A stretch of 64,000 nt of DNA from Pseudomonas sp. CFII64 (GTDB lineage Bacteria; Pseudomonadota; Gammaproteobacteria; Pseudomonadales; Pseudomonadaceae), in contig NZ_ATLO01000047.1 in NCBI RefSeq assembly GCF_000416235.1, positions 1-64,000 on the forward strand, read 5' to 3'. The translations under genes were made by a program, and so were the position numbers. Shown piece by piece: positions 34,800-43,595 of this stretch (within the stretch, counting starts at the first letter, position 1; each line of letters starts with the position of its first letter). The notes below the pieces were generated by a model. That model did not search any database, was not told where the DNA came from, and worked only from the letters and a program-made list of their open reading frames with translations.

Positions 34800-35560
34800 A
34801 CATCGGTTTCATCGCCCAGCTCTGCGGCGCGCCGATGGTAATCCAGGGCCAGCGCGCTGATTCGCGGATCGGTCGACGACAACAGGATCGAACGGCTGAC
34901 CCGCAGGAAATTCAGGTTGCCGTTCTCCAGGGCCAGTTGCAGCCAGGCCAGCGCTTCATGAGTTTTGCCGTGATCCGCCAACACGGCGGCATGGCTGAAC
35001 TGCCCGCGAAAGTCGCCGCCCTCGGCTGAGCGCCGGTACCAGTCATAGGCGGCGGGCAGGTCTTGTTGGCAGAACTGGCCATCCTCCAGATACCTGCCCA
35101 GCAGGTTCATGGATTTGGCATGGCCCATCTGCGCAGCGCGGTGGTAACACTGCAAGGCACGTTGCTGGTTCCGGACCACGCCGCGCCCGGTGGCCAGCAG
35201 GTTGGCCAGGTTGTAAAGGCTCCAGTCCAGACCCGCCTTGGCGGCCATCTCATAATGGCCGGCGGCCTTGGCGGCATCGGCGCTGCAACCCCAGCCATGC
35301 TCAAAGCAGCGGCCGAGCATGTTGCGCGCCATGAGGTGACCATTGCGCGCGGCGATTTCGAACCAGACCAGCGCCAGCTTCGGATCGCGTTCTATGCCTT
35401 TGCCATCCAGCAGGATCTGCCCCAGCAGTGCCTGAGCATCAACGAGGTTATCAGCCGCCGCGCCAATGATTGCCTGGGCGGCCTTGGCCGGATGATCGGC
35501 GAGCATGGCGCGCAGTTGGTCGCCGTCGAGTTCTTCCTTGCGTTGCAGATTCCAGCTCAT
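34763..35560 (-). CDS. Sel1-repeat (TPR-like) protein, piuC operon
   Basis: This 265-residue protein is made of Sel1-type repeats of about 36 residues, for example AQALLGQILLDGKGIERDPKLALVWFE, ARNMLGRCFEHGWGCSADAAKAAGHYE, and YNLANLLATGRGVVRNQQRALQCYH. At least five repeats span residues 35-230. Sel1 proteins are scaffolds for protein interaction. It begins 3 bases after piuC, so the two are co-transcribed and probably iron-regulated, as remembered for PA4515-PA4516. Its 3' end overlaps the toxin-like gene, which suggests the toxin island abuts it directly. Confidence 0.9.
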   Translation of the reverse strand: MSWNLQRKEELDGDQLRAMLADHPAKAAQAIIGAAADNLVDAQALLGQILLDGKGIERDPKLALVWFEIAARNGHLMARNMLGRCFEHGWGCSADAAKAAGHYEMAAKAGLDWSLYNLANLLATGRGVVRNQQRALQCYHRAAQMGHAKSMNLLGRYLEDGQFCQQDLPAAYDWYRRSAEGGDFRGQFSHAAVLADHGKTHEALAWLQLALENGNLNFLRVSRSILLSSTDPRISALALDYHRRAAELGDETDVQLFQTLCNSQR

Positions 35561-35563
35561 GGG

Positions 35564-36244
35564 TCAGACCTCGACCCAGCGGCGCAGCAGGTTGTGATAG
35601 GTGCCGGTCAACTGGATCAGCGACGGATGGTCGGGCACATCCTGGGTCAGCTTCTGGATCGCGTTATCCATCTCGAACAGCAGTGTTCGCTGGCTGTCTT
35701 CGCGCACCAGGCTTTGCGTCCAGAAGAACGAGGCATAACGGGCGCCACGGGTAACCGCATTGACTTTATGCAGGCTGGTGCCGGGATACAGCACCATGTC
35801 GCCCGCTGGCAGCTTGATGCGCTGGACGCCGTAAGTGTCCTGGATTTCCAGCTCGCCGCCGTCGTACTCATCCGGATCGCTGAAAAACACGGTGCTGGAA
35901 AGGTCGGTCCGCACCCGCTCGATGCTGCCTTTGGACTGGCGCACGGCGTTGTCGATATGGAAATCAAAACTGCCGCCAGCGGTGTAGCAGTTCAGCAGCG
36001 GCGGAAAAACCTTATGGGGCAGTGCCGCCGACATGAACAAAGGGTTGGCCCACAAGCGTTCGAGCATGGCGGTGCCGATTTCCAGCGCCAGCGGGTGTCC
36101 TTCGGGCAGTTGCAGGTTGTGCTTGGCCTTGGCCGATTGATAGCCAGCGGTGATTTTGCCGTCGGCCCAGTCCGTCGCTTCCAGTGCCTGACGGATGCGC
36201 GCCACTTCGTCGCGGTCGAACAAGCCGGGGATGTGTAGAAGCAT
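35564..36244 (-). CDS. piuC: Fe(II)/2-oxoglutarate-dependent PKHD-type hydroxylase PiuC
   Basis: This 226-residue dioxygenase acts with the neighbouring siderophore receptor in iron acquisition; its substrate is not established. The iron site is HxD...H: FHIDNAVRQ (His and Asp about 96-98) and GTSLHKVNAVTRG (His about 159), with the 2-oxoglutarate Arg in VTRGARYAS. The length equals the PKHD hydroxylase family. It is divergent from piuA with a 216-base shared region containing a Fur-like box within its promoter. Confidence 0.93.
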   Translation of the reverse strand: MLLHIPGLFDRDEVARIRQALEATDWADGKITAGYQSAKAKHNLQLPEGHPLALEIGTAMLERLWANPLFMSAALPHKVFPPLLNCYTAGGSFDFHIDNAVRQSKGSIERVRTDLSSTVFFSDPDEYDGGELEIQDTYGVQRIKLPAGDMVLYPGTSLHKVNAVTRGARYASFFWTQSLVREDSQRTLLFEMDNAIQKLTQDVPDHPSLIQLTGTYHNLLRRWVEV

Positions 36245-36275
36245 GGCGCGACACCGTGTGCAGGAGAGGGAGCGA

Positions 36276-36304
36276 ATGGTAGTGATTCTTATTGACTGTG
36301 TAAA
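36276..36304 (-). promoter_or_regulatory. piuC promoter with Fur-like box in the spacer
   Basis: On the minus strand TTTACA and TACCAT are 17 bases apart. The 19-mer GGTAGTGATTCTTATTGAC (plus strand, 36278-36296) matches 12 of 19 positions of the Fur consensus and covers the -10 and spacer, so iron-loaded Fur would block the promoter. Confidence 0.65.
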
Positions 36305-36383
36305 ACCCTGAACGGCGACCTACGTCAATGAACATGAAAATTTCGTAAATTCCAAATGTAAAGAATGTAAGTTTTTCGCGAAT

Positions 36384-36427
36384 AGTAATGTATCTCAATT
36401 GCTACAAATACTTGTTTACCCTATATT
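36384..36427 (+). promoter_or_regulatory. piuA promoter with Fur-like box over the -35
   Basis: TTGCTA (36399-36404) and TATATT (36422-36427) are exactly 17 bases apart. The 19-mer AGTAATGTATCTCAATTGC at 36384-36402, 10 of 19 matches to the Fur consensus, overlaps the -35. Transcription would start near 36434, giving a leader of about 27 bases. Confidence 0.6.
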
Positions 36428-36460
36428 CCGCCGCCTCAACTCCTTGGGGAAGGAATCAAC

Positions 36461-38710
36461 ATGTCGCGTCAATCACCACTATCCACGGCTGTTCAGCCAC
36501 GTTCACTCGCTTCGGCAGTGGGCGTTGCCATCGCTGCAATGTCGGCGGGCCATATGGCCCACGCCGCAGAAAGCACCGATGAGAAAGCCATTTCGCTGGG
36601 AGCAACCAGCATCAATGGCGAACAGGACGCGAGCTACAAGACCGAAGAGTCGGCCTCCAGGAAGTACACCGCGCCACTGCGCGAAACACCAAAAAGCGTC
36701 ACGGTGATCCCGCAACAAGTGATTCGCGACACCGCTGCCACCAGCCTGGCTGACGCGCTGCGCACCACGCCGGGTATTACGTTTGGCGCGGGCGAGGGCG
36801 GCAACCCGAACGCTGACCGTCCGATCATTCGCGGCTTCAACGCCGAAAGCGACGTATTCATCGATGGCATGCGTGACGTTGCCGCGCAAAGCCGGGAAAT
36901 CTTCAACGTTGAATCGGTCGAAATCAGCAAAGGCCCGGGTTCGGCGTTCACGGGTGCCGGTTCCACGGGCGGCAGCCTGAACCTGATCACCAAAGGCGCT
37001 CACCTGGGCAACGCCTATAACGGCGGCTACACCTTTGGTTCCGACCAGACCCAGCGCTACACCGCTGACTTGAACCAGCAGATCACTGATACGTCGGCGT
37101 TCCGTCTGAACCTGATGAAGCACGACGCGAACGTTGCCGGTCGCGATAACGTCGACGTCAGCCGTTGGGGCGTGGCGCCTTCGTTCGCCTTCGGCCTGGG
37201 CACTGACACCCGCGTCAAACTCGATTACTACCACCTGGAAACTGACGACATGCCGGACTACGGCATCCCGTTGACCTCCACCACCGGTCGTAGCAAATAC
37301 CGGGTCGACAAGCCGGCCCACGTCAACGAAAGCAATTTCTACGGCCTGACCGACCGCGACTATCGCAAGAGCAAGAACGACAGCGGCACGTTCCGGATCG
37401 AGCACGATCTGAACGACAACCTGACCCTGTCCAACAGCTTGCGTATGTCGCGTTCGACCCTGGACTACATCGTCACCAACCCGGATGACAGCCGTGGCAA
37501 CGTCGCTAACGGCACGCTGTCCCGTTCGGCCAAAAGCCGCAATTCGACCTCCAGCGGCTTCGTCAACCAGACTGACCTGAGCGCCAAGTTCGACACCGGC
37601 TTCATCAATCACAGCCTGGTAACCGGTGTCGAGTTCTCGTATCAGGACACCCACAACCGCAATTACAACGTGCTCAACGCAGCGGGCGGCGCCATCCCGA
37701 CGATTTGTTCGCCAGCGCTGCTGCGCTCCGGCGACTGCACCAGCCTGTATAACCCGACGCCGAAAGACGCGTGGAACGGCACCATCACCGACAGCCTGGC
37801 GTACACCGATACCGACACCAAAACCAGCGCTGCCTATGTGTTCGATACCCTGAAGTTCAACGAGAAATGGTCGCTGAACCTCGGCCTGCGTTATGACGAC
37901 TACGACATCAAATCCAGCGGCTTCGCCAATGCTGGCCGTGGCACAGTTGCCGGTAACTTCAAACGCGAGAACACCAGCCAGCTGTGGAACTATCAAGTGG
38001 GTCTGGTCTTCAAGCCGCTGCCTAACGGCACCGTTTATGCGGCCTGGTCGACTTCCAGCAACCCGTCCGGCGAGACCAGCGGTAACGGCGGCCTGGAAAT
38101 TTCTGCGGCCAACAACGATCTTGAGCCGGAAAAGAACCGTAACTACGAGTTGGGCACCAAGTGGGACTTCTTCGGCGATGACCTGTCGCTGACCGCTGCC
38201 TTGTTCCGCACCGAAAAAACCAACGCGCGCATCACTGACCCGGACAACACCACGTTCCAGGTGCTGGACGGCGAGCAGCGTGTCGACGGCTTCGAGTTCA
38301 CCTACACCGGCAAGATCACCAGCAAGTGGAAGGTTTACGGCGGCTACACCTACATGGAAAGCGAGCTGGTCAAGACCACGCTGGCAGCGGACAAAGGCAA
38401 TCACATGCCGAGCACGCCGCGTAACAGCTTCAACCTCTGGTCGACCTACGAGCTGATTCCGAAGCTGACCATCGGCGGCGGCGCGACCTTTATTGATTCG
38501 CGTTTTGGCAACGAAGCCAACTCGGTCGAGGTGCCTTCCTACTGGCGTTACGACGCGATGGCCAGCTACGCCCTGACCAAGAACGTCGACCTGCAACTGA
38601 ACGTGCAAAACCTGACTGACAAGCGTTATTACGATCAGGTGTTCACCACTCACTACGCGCACATGGCCGCTGGCCGTACCGCCCTGATGAGCGCCAACTT
38701 CCACTTCTGA
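36461..38710 (+). CDS. piuA: TonB-dependent catecholate siderophore receptor PiuA (Fiu-like)
   Basis: This 749-residue outer-membrane receptor imports iron bound to catechol-type ligands. A long signal peptide (MSRQSPLST...SAGHMAHAA) precedes the plug domain: KSVTVIPQQVIRDTAATSLADALRTTPGI, then IIRGFNAESDVFIDGMRD and VESVEISKGPGSAF. The barrel ends with the required C-terminal aromatic (MSANFHF). A TonB box is plausible near KAISLGATSI. Closely related receptors take up siderophore-mimicking beta-lactams (family knowledge). RBS AAGGAA lies 6 bases upstream. It is divergent from piuC; a terminator follows. Confidence 0.95.
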   Translation: MSRQSPLSTAVQPRSLASAVGVAIAAMSAGHMAHAAESTDEKAISLGATSINGEQDASYKTEESASRKYTAPLRETPKSVTVIPQQVIRDTAATSLADALRTTPGITFGAGEGGNPNADRPIIRGFNAESDVFIDGMRDVAAQSREIFNVESVEISKGPGSAFTGAGSTGGSLNLITKGAHLGNAYNGGYTFGSDQTQRYTADLNQQITDTSAFRLNLMKHDANVAGRDNVDVSRWGVAPSFAFGLGTDTRVKLDYYHLETDDMPDYGIPLTSTTGRSKYRVDKPAHVNESNFYGLTDRDYRKSKNDSGTFRIEHDLNDNLTLSNSLRMSRSTLDYIVTNPDDSRGNVANGTLSRSAKSRNSTSSGFVNQTDLSAKFDTGFINHSLVTGVEFSYQDTHNRNYNVLNAAGGAIPTICSPALLRSGDCTSLYNPTPKDAWNGTITDSLAYTDTDTKTSAAYVFDTLKFNEKWSLNLGLRYDDYDIKSSGFANAGRGTVAGNFKRENTSQLWNYQVGLVFKPLPNGTVYAAWSTSSNPSGETSGNGGLEISAANNDLEPEKNRNYELGTKWDFFGDDLSLTAALFRTEKTNARITDPDNTTFQVLDGEQRVDGFEFTYTGKITSKWKVYGGYTYMESELVKTTLAADKGNHMPSTPRNSFNLWSTYELIPKLTIGGGATFIDSRFGNEANSVEVPSYWRYDAMASYALTKNVDLQLNVQNLTDKRYYDQVFTTHYAHMAAGRTALMSANFHF

Positions 38711-38727
38711 TTTGAAGTGTTACCCAG

Positions 38728-38760
38728 GCCCTGCTGACCGTTGTGGTTGGCGGGGCTTTT
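38728..38760 (+). terminator. Rho-independent terminator after piuA
   Basis: GCCCTGCTGACC pairs with GGTTGGCGGGGC over 12 bp (three G-U pairs) around a GTTGTG loop, followed by TTTT. Confidence 0.8.
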
Positions 38761-38795
38761 GGTTGTGTGGGTGGCATGATTCAAATAAATGAATA

Positions 38796-38904
38796 CCGGT
38801 AGGAGGGGACTTGTCCCCGAAGGTAATTGCCCATGCGGCGAGAGAATCCGGACATTAAGCGTCGCCTGAGCTGACGCCTTCGGGGACAAGTCCCCTCCTG
38901 CCGG
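38796..38904. repeat. REPIN doublet, GGACTTGTCCCC type
   Basis: CCGGTAGGAGGGGACTTGTC and GACAAGTCCCCTCCTGCCGG are near-perfect inverse arms separated by about 50 bases, the cleanest example of this family in the window. Confidence 0.92.
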
Positions 38905-39015
38905 ATCTCTATTTGCTGCGCGGTCGGGGCTTTGGTAGCACACAGCAAATGAGAACGTCTTCCGTTTGGCGCATACTGCGCGGCGCGACGGTTGAATGAG
39001 AACGAGGTAGCACGG

Positions 39016-41568
39016 GTGTTGAAGAAAGTCCTGTTTCAAGTCCACTGGTTCTTCGGAATCACGGCCGGTCTGGTGCTGGCCCTGATGGGAATCACCGGGG
39101 CGATCTATTCCTTCGAGGATGAAATCCTTGAGTGGACCAACCCGGATGCCTTGTATGTCGAACAGCGCGGCGAGCAGTTGCCGCCGGTGGAACTGGTGCG
39201 CAAGCTCGAATCCACCACTGGGCTGATCGTCGCGATCCTGCGGGTTGAAACCGTCGGCAATAAAGCCGCGCAAGTGTATTTCACCCCGGCGCCGGGCGAG
39301 CGGCGCGGGCCGATGCGCAATTTCGATCCGTATACCGGCGACCTCATGCCGGACGCTACTGGCGCGGGCTTCTTCGATTTCGTCCTCAAGCTGCACCGCT
39401 TTCTCGCGCTGGGCGAATACGGCAAGCAAGTCACTGCCGCCTGCACGCTGATTCTGGTGTTCTTCTGCCTGTCCGGCCTGTACCTGCGCTGGCCGCGCAA
39501 AGCCCTGAACTGGCGGGTCTGGCTGACCCTGGACTGGGCGAAGAAAGGCCGCAGTTTCAACTGGGACTTGCACTCCGTGTTCGGCACTTGGTGCCTGGTG
39601 TTTTACCTGTTGTTCGCGATTACCGGCCTGACCTGGTCTTACGACTGGGTCAAGGATGGCATGACCCGTTTGCTCGGTGACGCGCCTGCGGGCGAGCAGC
39701 GCAAAGGTGGCGGCGGCGGTGGTCGTCCCGGTGGCAAAGGCGCGCCGCAAGGCCCATTGCCAACCGTCGATTATGTCGCGGTGTGGAACAGCATCAAATC
39801 CACTGCCGGTCCAGACCTGGCGGGTTACAACATTCGGCTGCCCAACGTCGCGGGCCAACAGGCGACGATTTTCTATCTGCTCAAGGACTCGCCGCACCCG
39901 CGCGCGCTGAACACCATCACCCTTGATCCGGCCACCGGCAAGGTCAGTGAAGTTTCCCGTTACGCGGAAAAAAGCCTCGGCGGCCAATTGTTGATCAGCA
40001 ATTACGCGCTGCACGTGGGCAGTTACTTCGGCATCGTCGGGCGGATCATCATGACCGCTGCAGCGCTGATGATGCCGCTGTTCTTTATTACCGGCTGGTT
40101 GCTGTATCTGGATCGCCGGCGCAAAAAGAAAGAAGTGCGCAATGCGCGTGGTGCCGTGTCAGTCGCTCCGCCCGCCACTGACACCCCTGCGTGGTTGATC
40201 GGCTTTGCCAGCCAGAGCGGTTTTGCCGAACAGCTGGCCTGGCAGACCGCCGGGCAATTGCAGGCCGCAGGCATGCCGGTCAAGGTCCAGCGCCAGGCTG
40301 ACGTGACCGAGCGGGATTTGAGTCAGAGCCAGAACGCGTTGTTTGTAGTCAGCACGTTCGGCGATGGCGAAGCACCGGACAGCGCCCGGGGTTTCGAGCG
40401 CAAGTTGCTGGGCAGTCAGTTGGCGCTGGGCAATCTGAATTACGCAGTGCTTGGCCTGGGCGATCGGCAATATCAGCACTTCTGTGCATTTGCTCGCCGC
40501 TTGCACGACTGGCTTGCCGAGCGCGGCGGCAATACGCTGTTTGCCTCCGTTGAAGTGGACAGCGCCGATCCCGCCGCCCTGCAGCACTGGCAGCAACAGC
40601 TGGGGCATTTGACCGGCAGCACGCCGTCGATGTTGTGGCAGGCACCGAGTTATGACAACTGGACACTCTGCCAGCGCGAGCATCTGAACCCTGGCAGCAG
40701 TGGGTCGAAAGTGTTCTTGCTGGGCCTGACTCCGCCGCCTTCCATGCGCTGGGAAGCGGGGGATCTGGTGGAGATCCTGCCGCGCAATAGCCAGGCGGCG
40801 ATCCAGCAGTTTCTCGGCGGTTTGGGTATCGCGGGCGACACTTCAGTCAAGGTCGGCGGGCTGAATGAAAGCATCGAGATTGCCCTGGCCAGCCGCCAGT
40901 TGCCGCAACATCGCGCGCACTTGGTCGGGCTGCACGCTCAGGCGTTGATCGATGCCTTGGTGCCGCTGGCCATGCGCGAGTATTCCATTGCGTCGATTGC
41001 GCAGGATGGCGTGCTGGAACTGATCGTGCGTCAGGAGCTGCATCCCGATGGCAGCCTTGGTTTGGGTTCCGGCTGGCTGACTGAACATGTCGCGCTGGGT
41101 GAAGCAGTGAGTCTGCGGGTGCGGCGCAACAGCAGCTTCCATCTGCCGGACGATCCGCGCCCTGTCATTCTGCTGGGTAACGGCACCGGGCTGGCAGGGC
41201 TGCGCAGCTTGCTCAAAGGGCGAATTGCCCAAGGGCAGACGCGCAACTGGCTGCTGTTTGGCGAGCGCAATGCGGCCCATGACTTCCATTGCGGGGATCA
41301 ATTGCAGGCCTGGCTGGCATCTGGCGAGCTGACGCGCCTGGACCTGGCGTTCTCCCGGGATCAGGCCGAGAAAGTCTATGTGCAGGATCGTTTGCTGGAG
41401 GCGGCGGATGAGTTGCGTCTATGGCTGGCGGACGGTGCGGCGATTTATATCTGCGGCAGCCTGGAAGGCATGGCAGCGGGCGTCGATGCGGCGCTGATCG
41501 AAATTCTCGGCGCGCAGGCGGTGGGGGAATTGATTGAGCAGGGGCGTTACAGAAGGGATGTTTACTGA
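39016..41568 (+). CDS. piuB: PepSY membrane protein fused to flavodoxin and ferredoxin-reductase domains (PiuB-like)
   Basis: This 850-residue fusion is thought to release iron from imported siderophores by reduction. The N-terminal half is a PepSY unit with four membrane helices (HWFFGITAGLVLALMGITGAIY, CTLILVFFCLSGLYL, VFYLLFAITGLTWSY, IIMTAAALMMPLFFITGWLLY). From about 385 comes a flavodoxin domain (IGFASQSGFAEQLAW, VVSTFGDGEAPD), then a CysJ/CPR-like FAD/NAD domain (REYSIASI, LLGNGTGLAGLRSL, YICGSLEGMA). A glycine-rich linker (KGGGGGGRPGGKGAP) lies near residue 240 between membrane parts. The GTG start has GAGG 8 bases upstream; a TTG eight codons earlier is possible. Confidence 0.9.
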   Translation: MLKKVLFQVHWFFGITAGLVLALMGITGAIYSFEDEILEWTNPDALYVEQRGEQLPPVELVRKLESTTGLIVAILRVETVGNKAAQVYFTPAPGERRGPMRNFDPYTGDLMPDATGAGFFDFVLKLHRFLALGEYGKQVTAACTLILVFFCLSGLYLRWPRKALNWRVWLTLDWAKKGRSFNWDLHSVFGTWCLVFYLLFAITGLTWSYDWVKDGMTRLLGDAPAGEQRKGGGGGGRPGGKGAPQGPLPTVDYVAVWNSIKSTAGPDLAGYNIRLPNVAGQQATIFYLLKDSPHPRALNTITLDPATGKVSEVSRYAEKSLGGQLLISNYALHVGSYFGIVGRIIMTAAALMMPLFFITGWLLYLDRRRKKKEVRNARGAVSVAPPATDTPAWLIGFASQSGFAEQLAWQTAGQLQAAGMPVKVQRQADVTERDLSQSQNALFVVSTFGDGEAPDSARGFERKLLGSQLALGNLNYAVLGLGDRQYQHFCAFARRLHDWLAERGGNTLFASVEVDSADPAALQHWQQQLGHLTGSTPSMLWQAPSYDNWTLCQREHLNPGSSGSKVFLLGLTPPPSMRWEAGDLVEILPRNSQAAIQQFLGGLGIAGDTSVKVGGLNESIEIALASRQLPQHRAHLVGLHAQALIDALVPLAMREYSIASIAQDGVLELIVRQELHPDGSLGLGSGWLTEHVALGEAVSLRVRRNSSFHLPDDPRPVILLGNGTGLAGLRSLLKGRIAQGQTRNWLLFGERNAAHDFHCGDQLQAWLASGELTRLDLAFSRDQAEKVYVQDRLLEAADELRLWLADGAAIYICGSLEGMAAGVDAALIEILGAQAVGELIEQGRYRRDVY

Positions 41569-41579
41569 CAGAAAAATCC

Positions 41580-41631
41580 GTAGGAGCGGCTTTAGCCGCG
41601 AGAAAGCTCTCCCGGCTAAAGCCGGTCCTAC
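41580..41631. repeat. Compact REP palindrome, GTAGGAGCGGCTTTAGCCGCGAG variant
   Basis: The left arm GTAGGAGCGGCTTTAGCCGC has two compensated changes relative to the right arm CCGGCTAAAGCCGGTCCTAC, so each half folds on its own. It separates the convergent piuB and dppF genes and may terminate both. Confidence 0.85.
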
Positions 41632-41642
41632 GGGCTAGCGTG

Positions 41643-42617
41643 TTACGCCGCTACAAACTGCTCGGCGTAATGGCAGGCAACCTGGCGGTTGTCTACCAGG
41701 CGCAAGGCCGGTTCGTCGGTGGCGCACAGCTCGGTCGCATACGGGCAGCGCTTGTGGAAGGCGCAGCCGGTGGGCGGGTTGAGCGGGTTGGGCAGCTCGC
41801 CGATGATCTTGATCTTGGGTTTGAGCGGATCAGGATGAATCGTCGGAGTCGCCGACAGCAGCGCCTGGGTGTACGGGTGCAGCGGACGGTTGTAGATCTC
41901 TTCTTTGGGGCCCATTTCCGCAGGGCGGCCCAGATACATCACCAAAACCGTGTCGGCAACGTGACGCACCACTGACAGGTTGTGGGAGATGAACACGTAG
42001 GCCGTGTTGAATTCCTGCTGCAGATCCATGAACAGGTTCAGCACCTGCGCCTGAATCGACACGTCCAGCGCGGAGGTCGGTTCGTCCGCGACCAATACTT
42101 TTGGCTGCAACATCATGGCCCGGGCCAGGGCAATCCGTTGACGCTGACCGCCGGAGAACATGTGCGGGTAGCGATGGTAGTGCTCAGGACGCAAGCCGAC
42201 CTGGGCCATCATTGCCTGCACTTTGTCGCGACGCTCCTTGGCCGACAGCTTGGTGTTGATCAGCAACGGCTCGCCCAGCTGATCGCCGATCTTCTGCCGA
42301 GGATTCAACGACGCGTACGGGCTCTGGAAAACCATCTGCACGTCTTTGCGCAATTGCTTGCGTTGTTCTTTGGTCGCGCCGGTCACTTCGTTGCCGGCGA
42401 TTTTCAGCGAGCCGGATGAAGGCTCTTCAATCAGCGTCAGGGCGCGGGCCAGGGTTGACTTGCCGCAGCCGGATTCACCGACCACCGCCAGCGTCTTGCC
42501 AGCTTCCAGCTCGAACGAAACCCCGTTGAGGGCGCGTACCAGCGCGTGACCCTTGAACAGGCCGCGGGACACTTCGTAGTGACGGGTAAGGTCACGGGCG
42601 GTTAAGACGACGCTCAT
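41643..42617 (-). CDS. dppF: Dipeptide ABC transporter ATP-binding protein DppF
   Basis: This 324-residue ATPase is the second nucleotide-binding subunit of the dipeptide importer. It has Walker A GESGCGKST, signature FSGGQRQR, Walker B VLVADEPTSALD and the C-terminal oligopeptide motif NPPTGCAFHKRCPYA with cysteines typical of the iron-sulfur-like site. Start MSVVLTARDLT overlaps the dppD stop by one base (TAATG) with GGAGG upstream. Last gene of the operon. Confidence 0.95.
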   Translation of the reverse strand: MSVVLTARDLTRHYEVSRGLFKGHALVRALNGVSFELEAGKTLAVVGESGCGKSTLARALTLIEEPSSGSLKIAGNEVTGATKEQRKQLRKDVQMVFQSPYASLNPRQKIGDQLGEPLLINTKLSAKERRDKVQAMMAQVGLRPEHYHRYPHMFSGGQRQRIALARAMMLQPKVLVADEPTSALDVSIQAQVLNLFMDLQQEFNTAYVFISHNLSVVRHVADTVLVMYLGRPAEMGPKEEIYNRPLHPYTQALLSATPTIHPDPLKPKIKIIGELPNPLNPPTGCAFHKRCPYATELCATDEPALRLVDNRQVACHYAEQFVAA

Positions 42618-43585
42618 TACGCCACCTCCTGATTCAAGGGATAGAAGCAACGGGCCAGGCTATGGGCTTTCGGGTCCAGGCCAGGGCGTTGGGTCCGGCA
42701 GTTGTCCTGCACGTACGGGCAACGCGGCGACAGCAGGCAGCCTTGCGGACGGTCGTAACGGCCGGGAACCATGCCCGGCAAGGTCGCCAGACGTTCAGCG
42801 CCCATGCTGTGTTCCGGAATCGCCGCCAGCAATGCTTCGCTGTACGGATGCGCCGGTACGTCGAACAAACCGGGAACGTTGCCGACTTCCACCGCTTGAC
42901 CGGCGTACATCACGCAGACGCGCTGGGCGGTTTCGGCGACGACTGCCAGGTCGTGGGTAATCAGCACCAAAGCCATGTCCTGCTCTTTTTGCAGGCTCAG
43001 CAGCAGGTCCATGATCTGCGCCTGAATTGTCACGTCCAGCGCCGTGGTCGGTTCGTCAGCGATCAGCAGTTTCGGCTCGCCGGCAATTGCCATGGCAATC
43101 GCCACGCGCTGGCTCATGCCGCCGGACAGTTGGTGCGGGTAGGCATTGAGGCGCGCGGCGGCGCCGGGGATTTCGACCTTTTCCAGCAGCTCAAGGGCAC
43201 GCTGGCGTGCCGCCTTGCCGGACATGTTCAAGTGTTGACGCAGAACTTCTTCGATCTGGAAACCCACGGTATAGCTGGGGTTCAGAGCGGTCATCGGGTC
43301 CTGGAACACCATCGCCATGTCTTTGCCGATGATTTTGCGACGCTGGCGTGAATTGAGCTGCAGCAGCTCTTTGCCGTCGAAGTTCAGGGAATCGGCAGTG
43401 ACCACGCCGGGGTGATCGATCAGCCCCATCAGCGCCATCATGGTCACGGATTTACCCGAACCCGATTCGCCAACAATGGCCAGGACTTCGCCTTTCTCGA
43501 CGCTGATGGACAGGCCGTCGACAACCGGCACCGCCGTCGCGTCGCCGAAGCGGACGTTGAGATTCTTGATTTCTAGAAGTGACAT
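42617..43585 (-). CDS. dppD: Dipeptide ABC transporter ATP-binding protein DppD
   Basis: This 322-residue ATPase has Walker A GESGSGKSV, signature LSGGMSQR, Walker B LLIADEPTTALD, and the C-terminal QGCLLSPRCPYVQDNC cysteine motif of the Opp/Dpp ATPases. It pairs with DppF. The start MSLLEIKNLN has GGAGA 7 bases upstream, and lies 10 bases after the dppC stop. Confidence 0.95.
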   Translation of the reverse strand: MSLLEIKNLNVRFGDATAVPVVDGLSISVEKGEVLAIVGESGSGKSVTMMALMGLIDHPGVVTADSLNFDGKELLQLNSRQRRKIIGKDMAMVFQDPMTALNPSYTVGFQIEEVLRQHLNMSGKAARQRALELLEKVEIPGAAARLNAYPHQLSGGMSQRVAIAMAIAGEPKLLIADEPTTALDVTIQAQIMDLLLSLQKEQDMALVLITHDLAVVAETAQRVCVMYAGQAVEVGNVPGLFDVPAHPYSEALLAAIPEHSMGAERLATLPGMVPGRYDRPQGCLLSPRCPYVQDNCRTQRPGLDPKAHSLARCFYPLNQEVA

Positions 43586-43595
43586 GCGAATCTCC

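Larger units (their letters stand above)
38711..39015. other. Intergenic region between piuA and piuB with terminator and REPIN
   Basis: These 305 bases contain the piuA terminator (38728-38760), a REPIN (38796-38904) and about 110 bases ahead of piuB. piuB therefore probably has its own promoter in 38905-39015, but no clear Fur box was recognised there. Confidence 0.55.

Noticed and set aside
36503..38704. A 733-codon open frame antisense to piuA
   Set aside because: It exactly shadows a clear TonB-dependent receptor gene, has a repetitive Val/Ala/Gly/Arg composition with no domain, and has no plausible ribosome site. Long antisense frames are common in GC-rich Pseudomonas genes.
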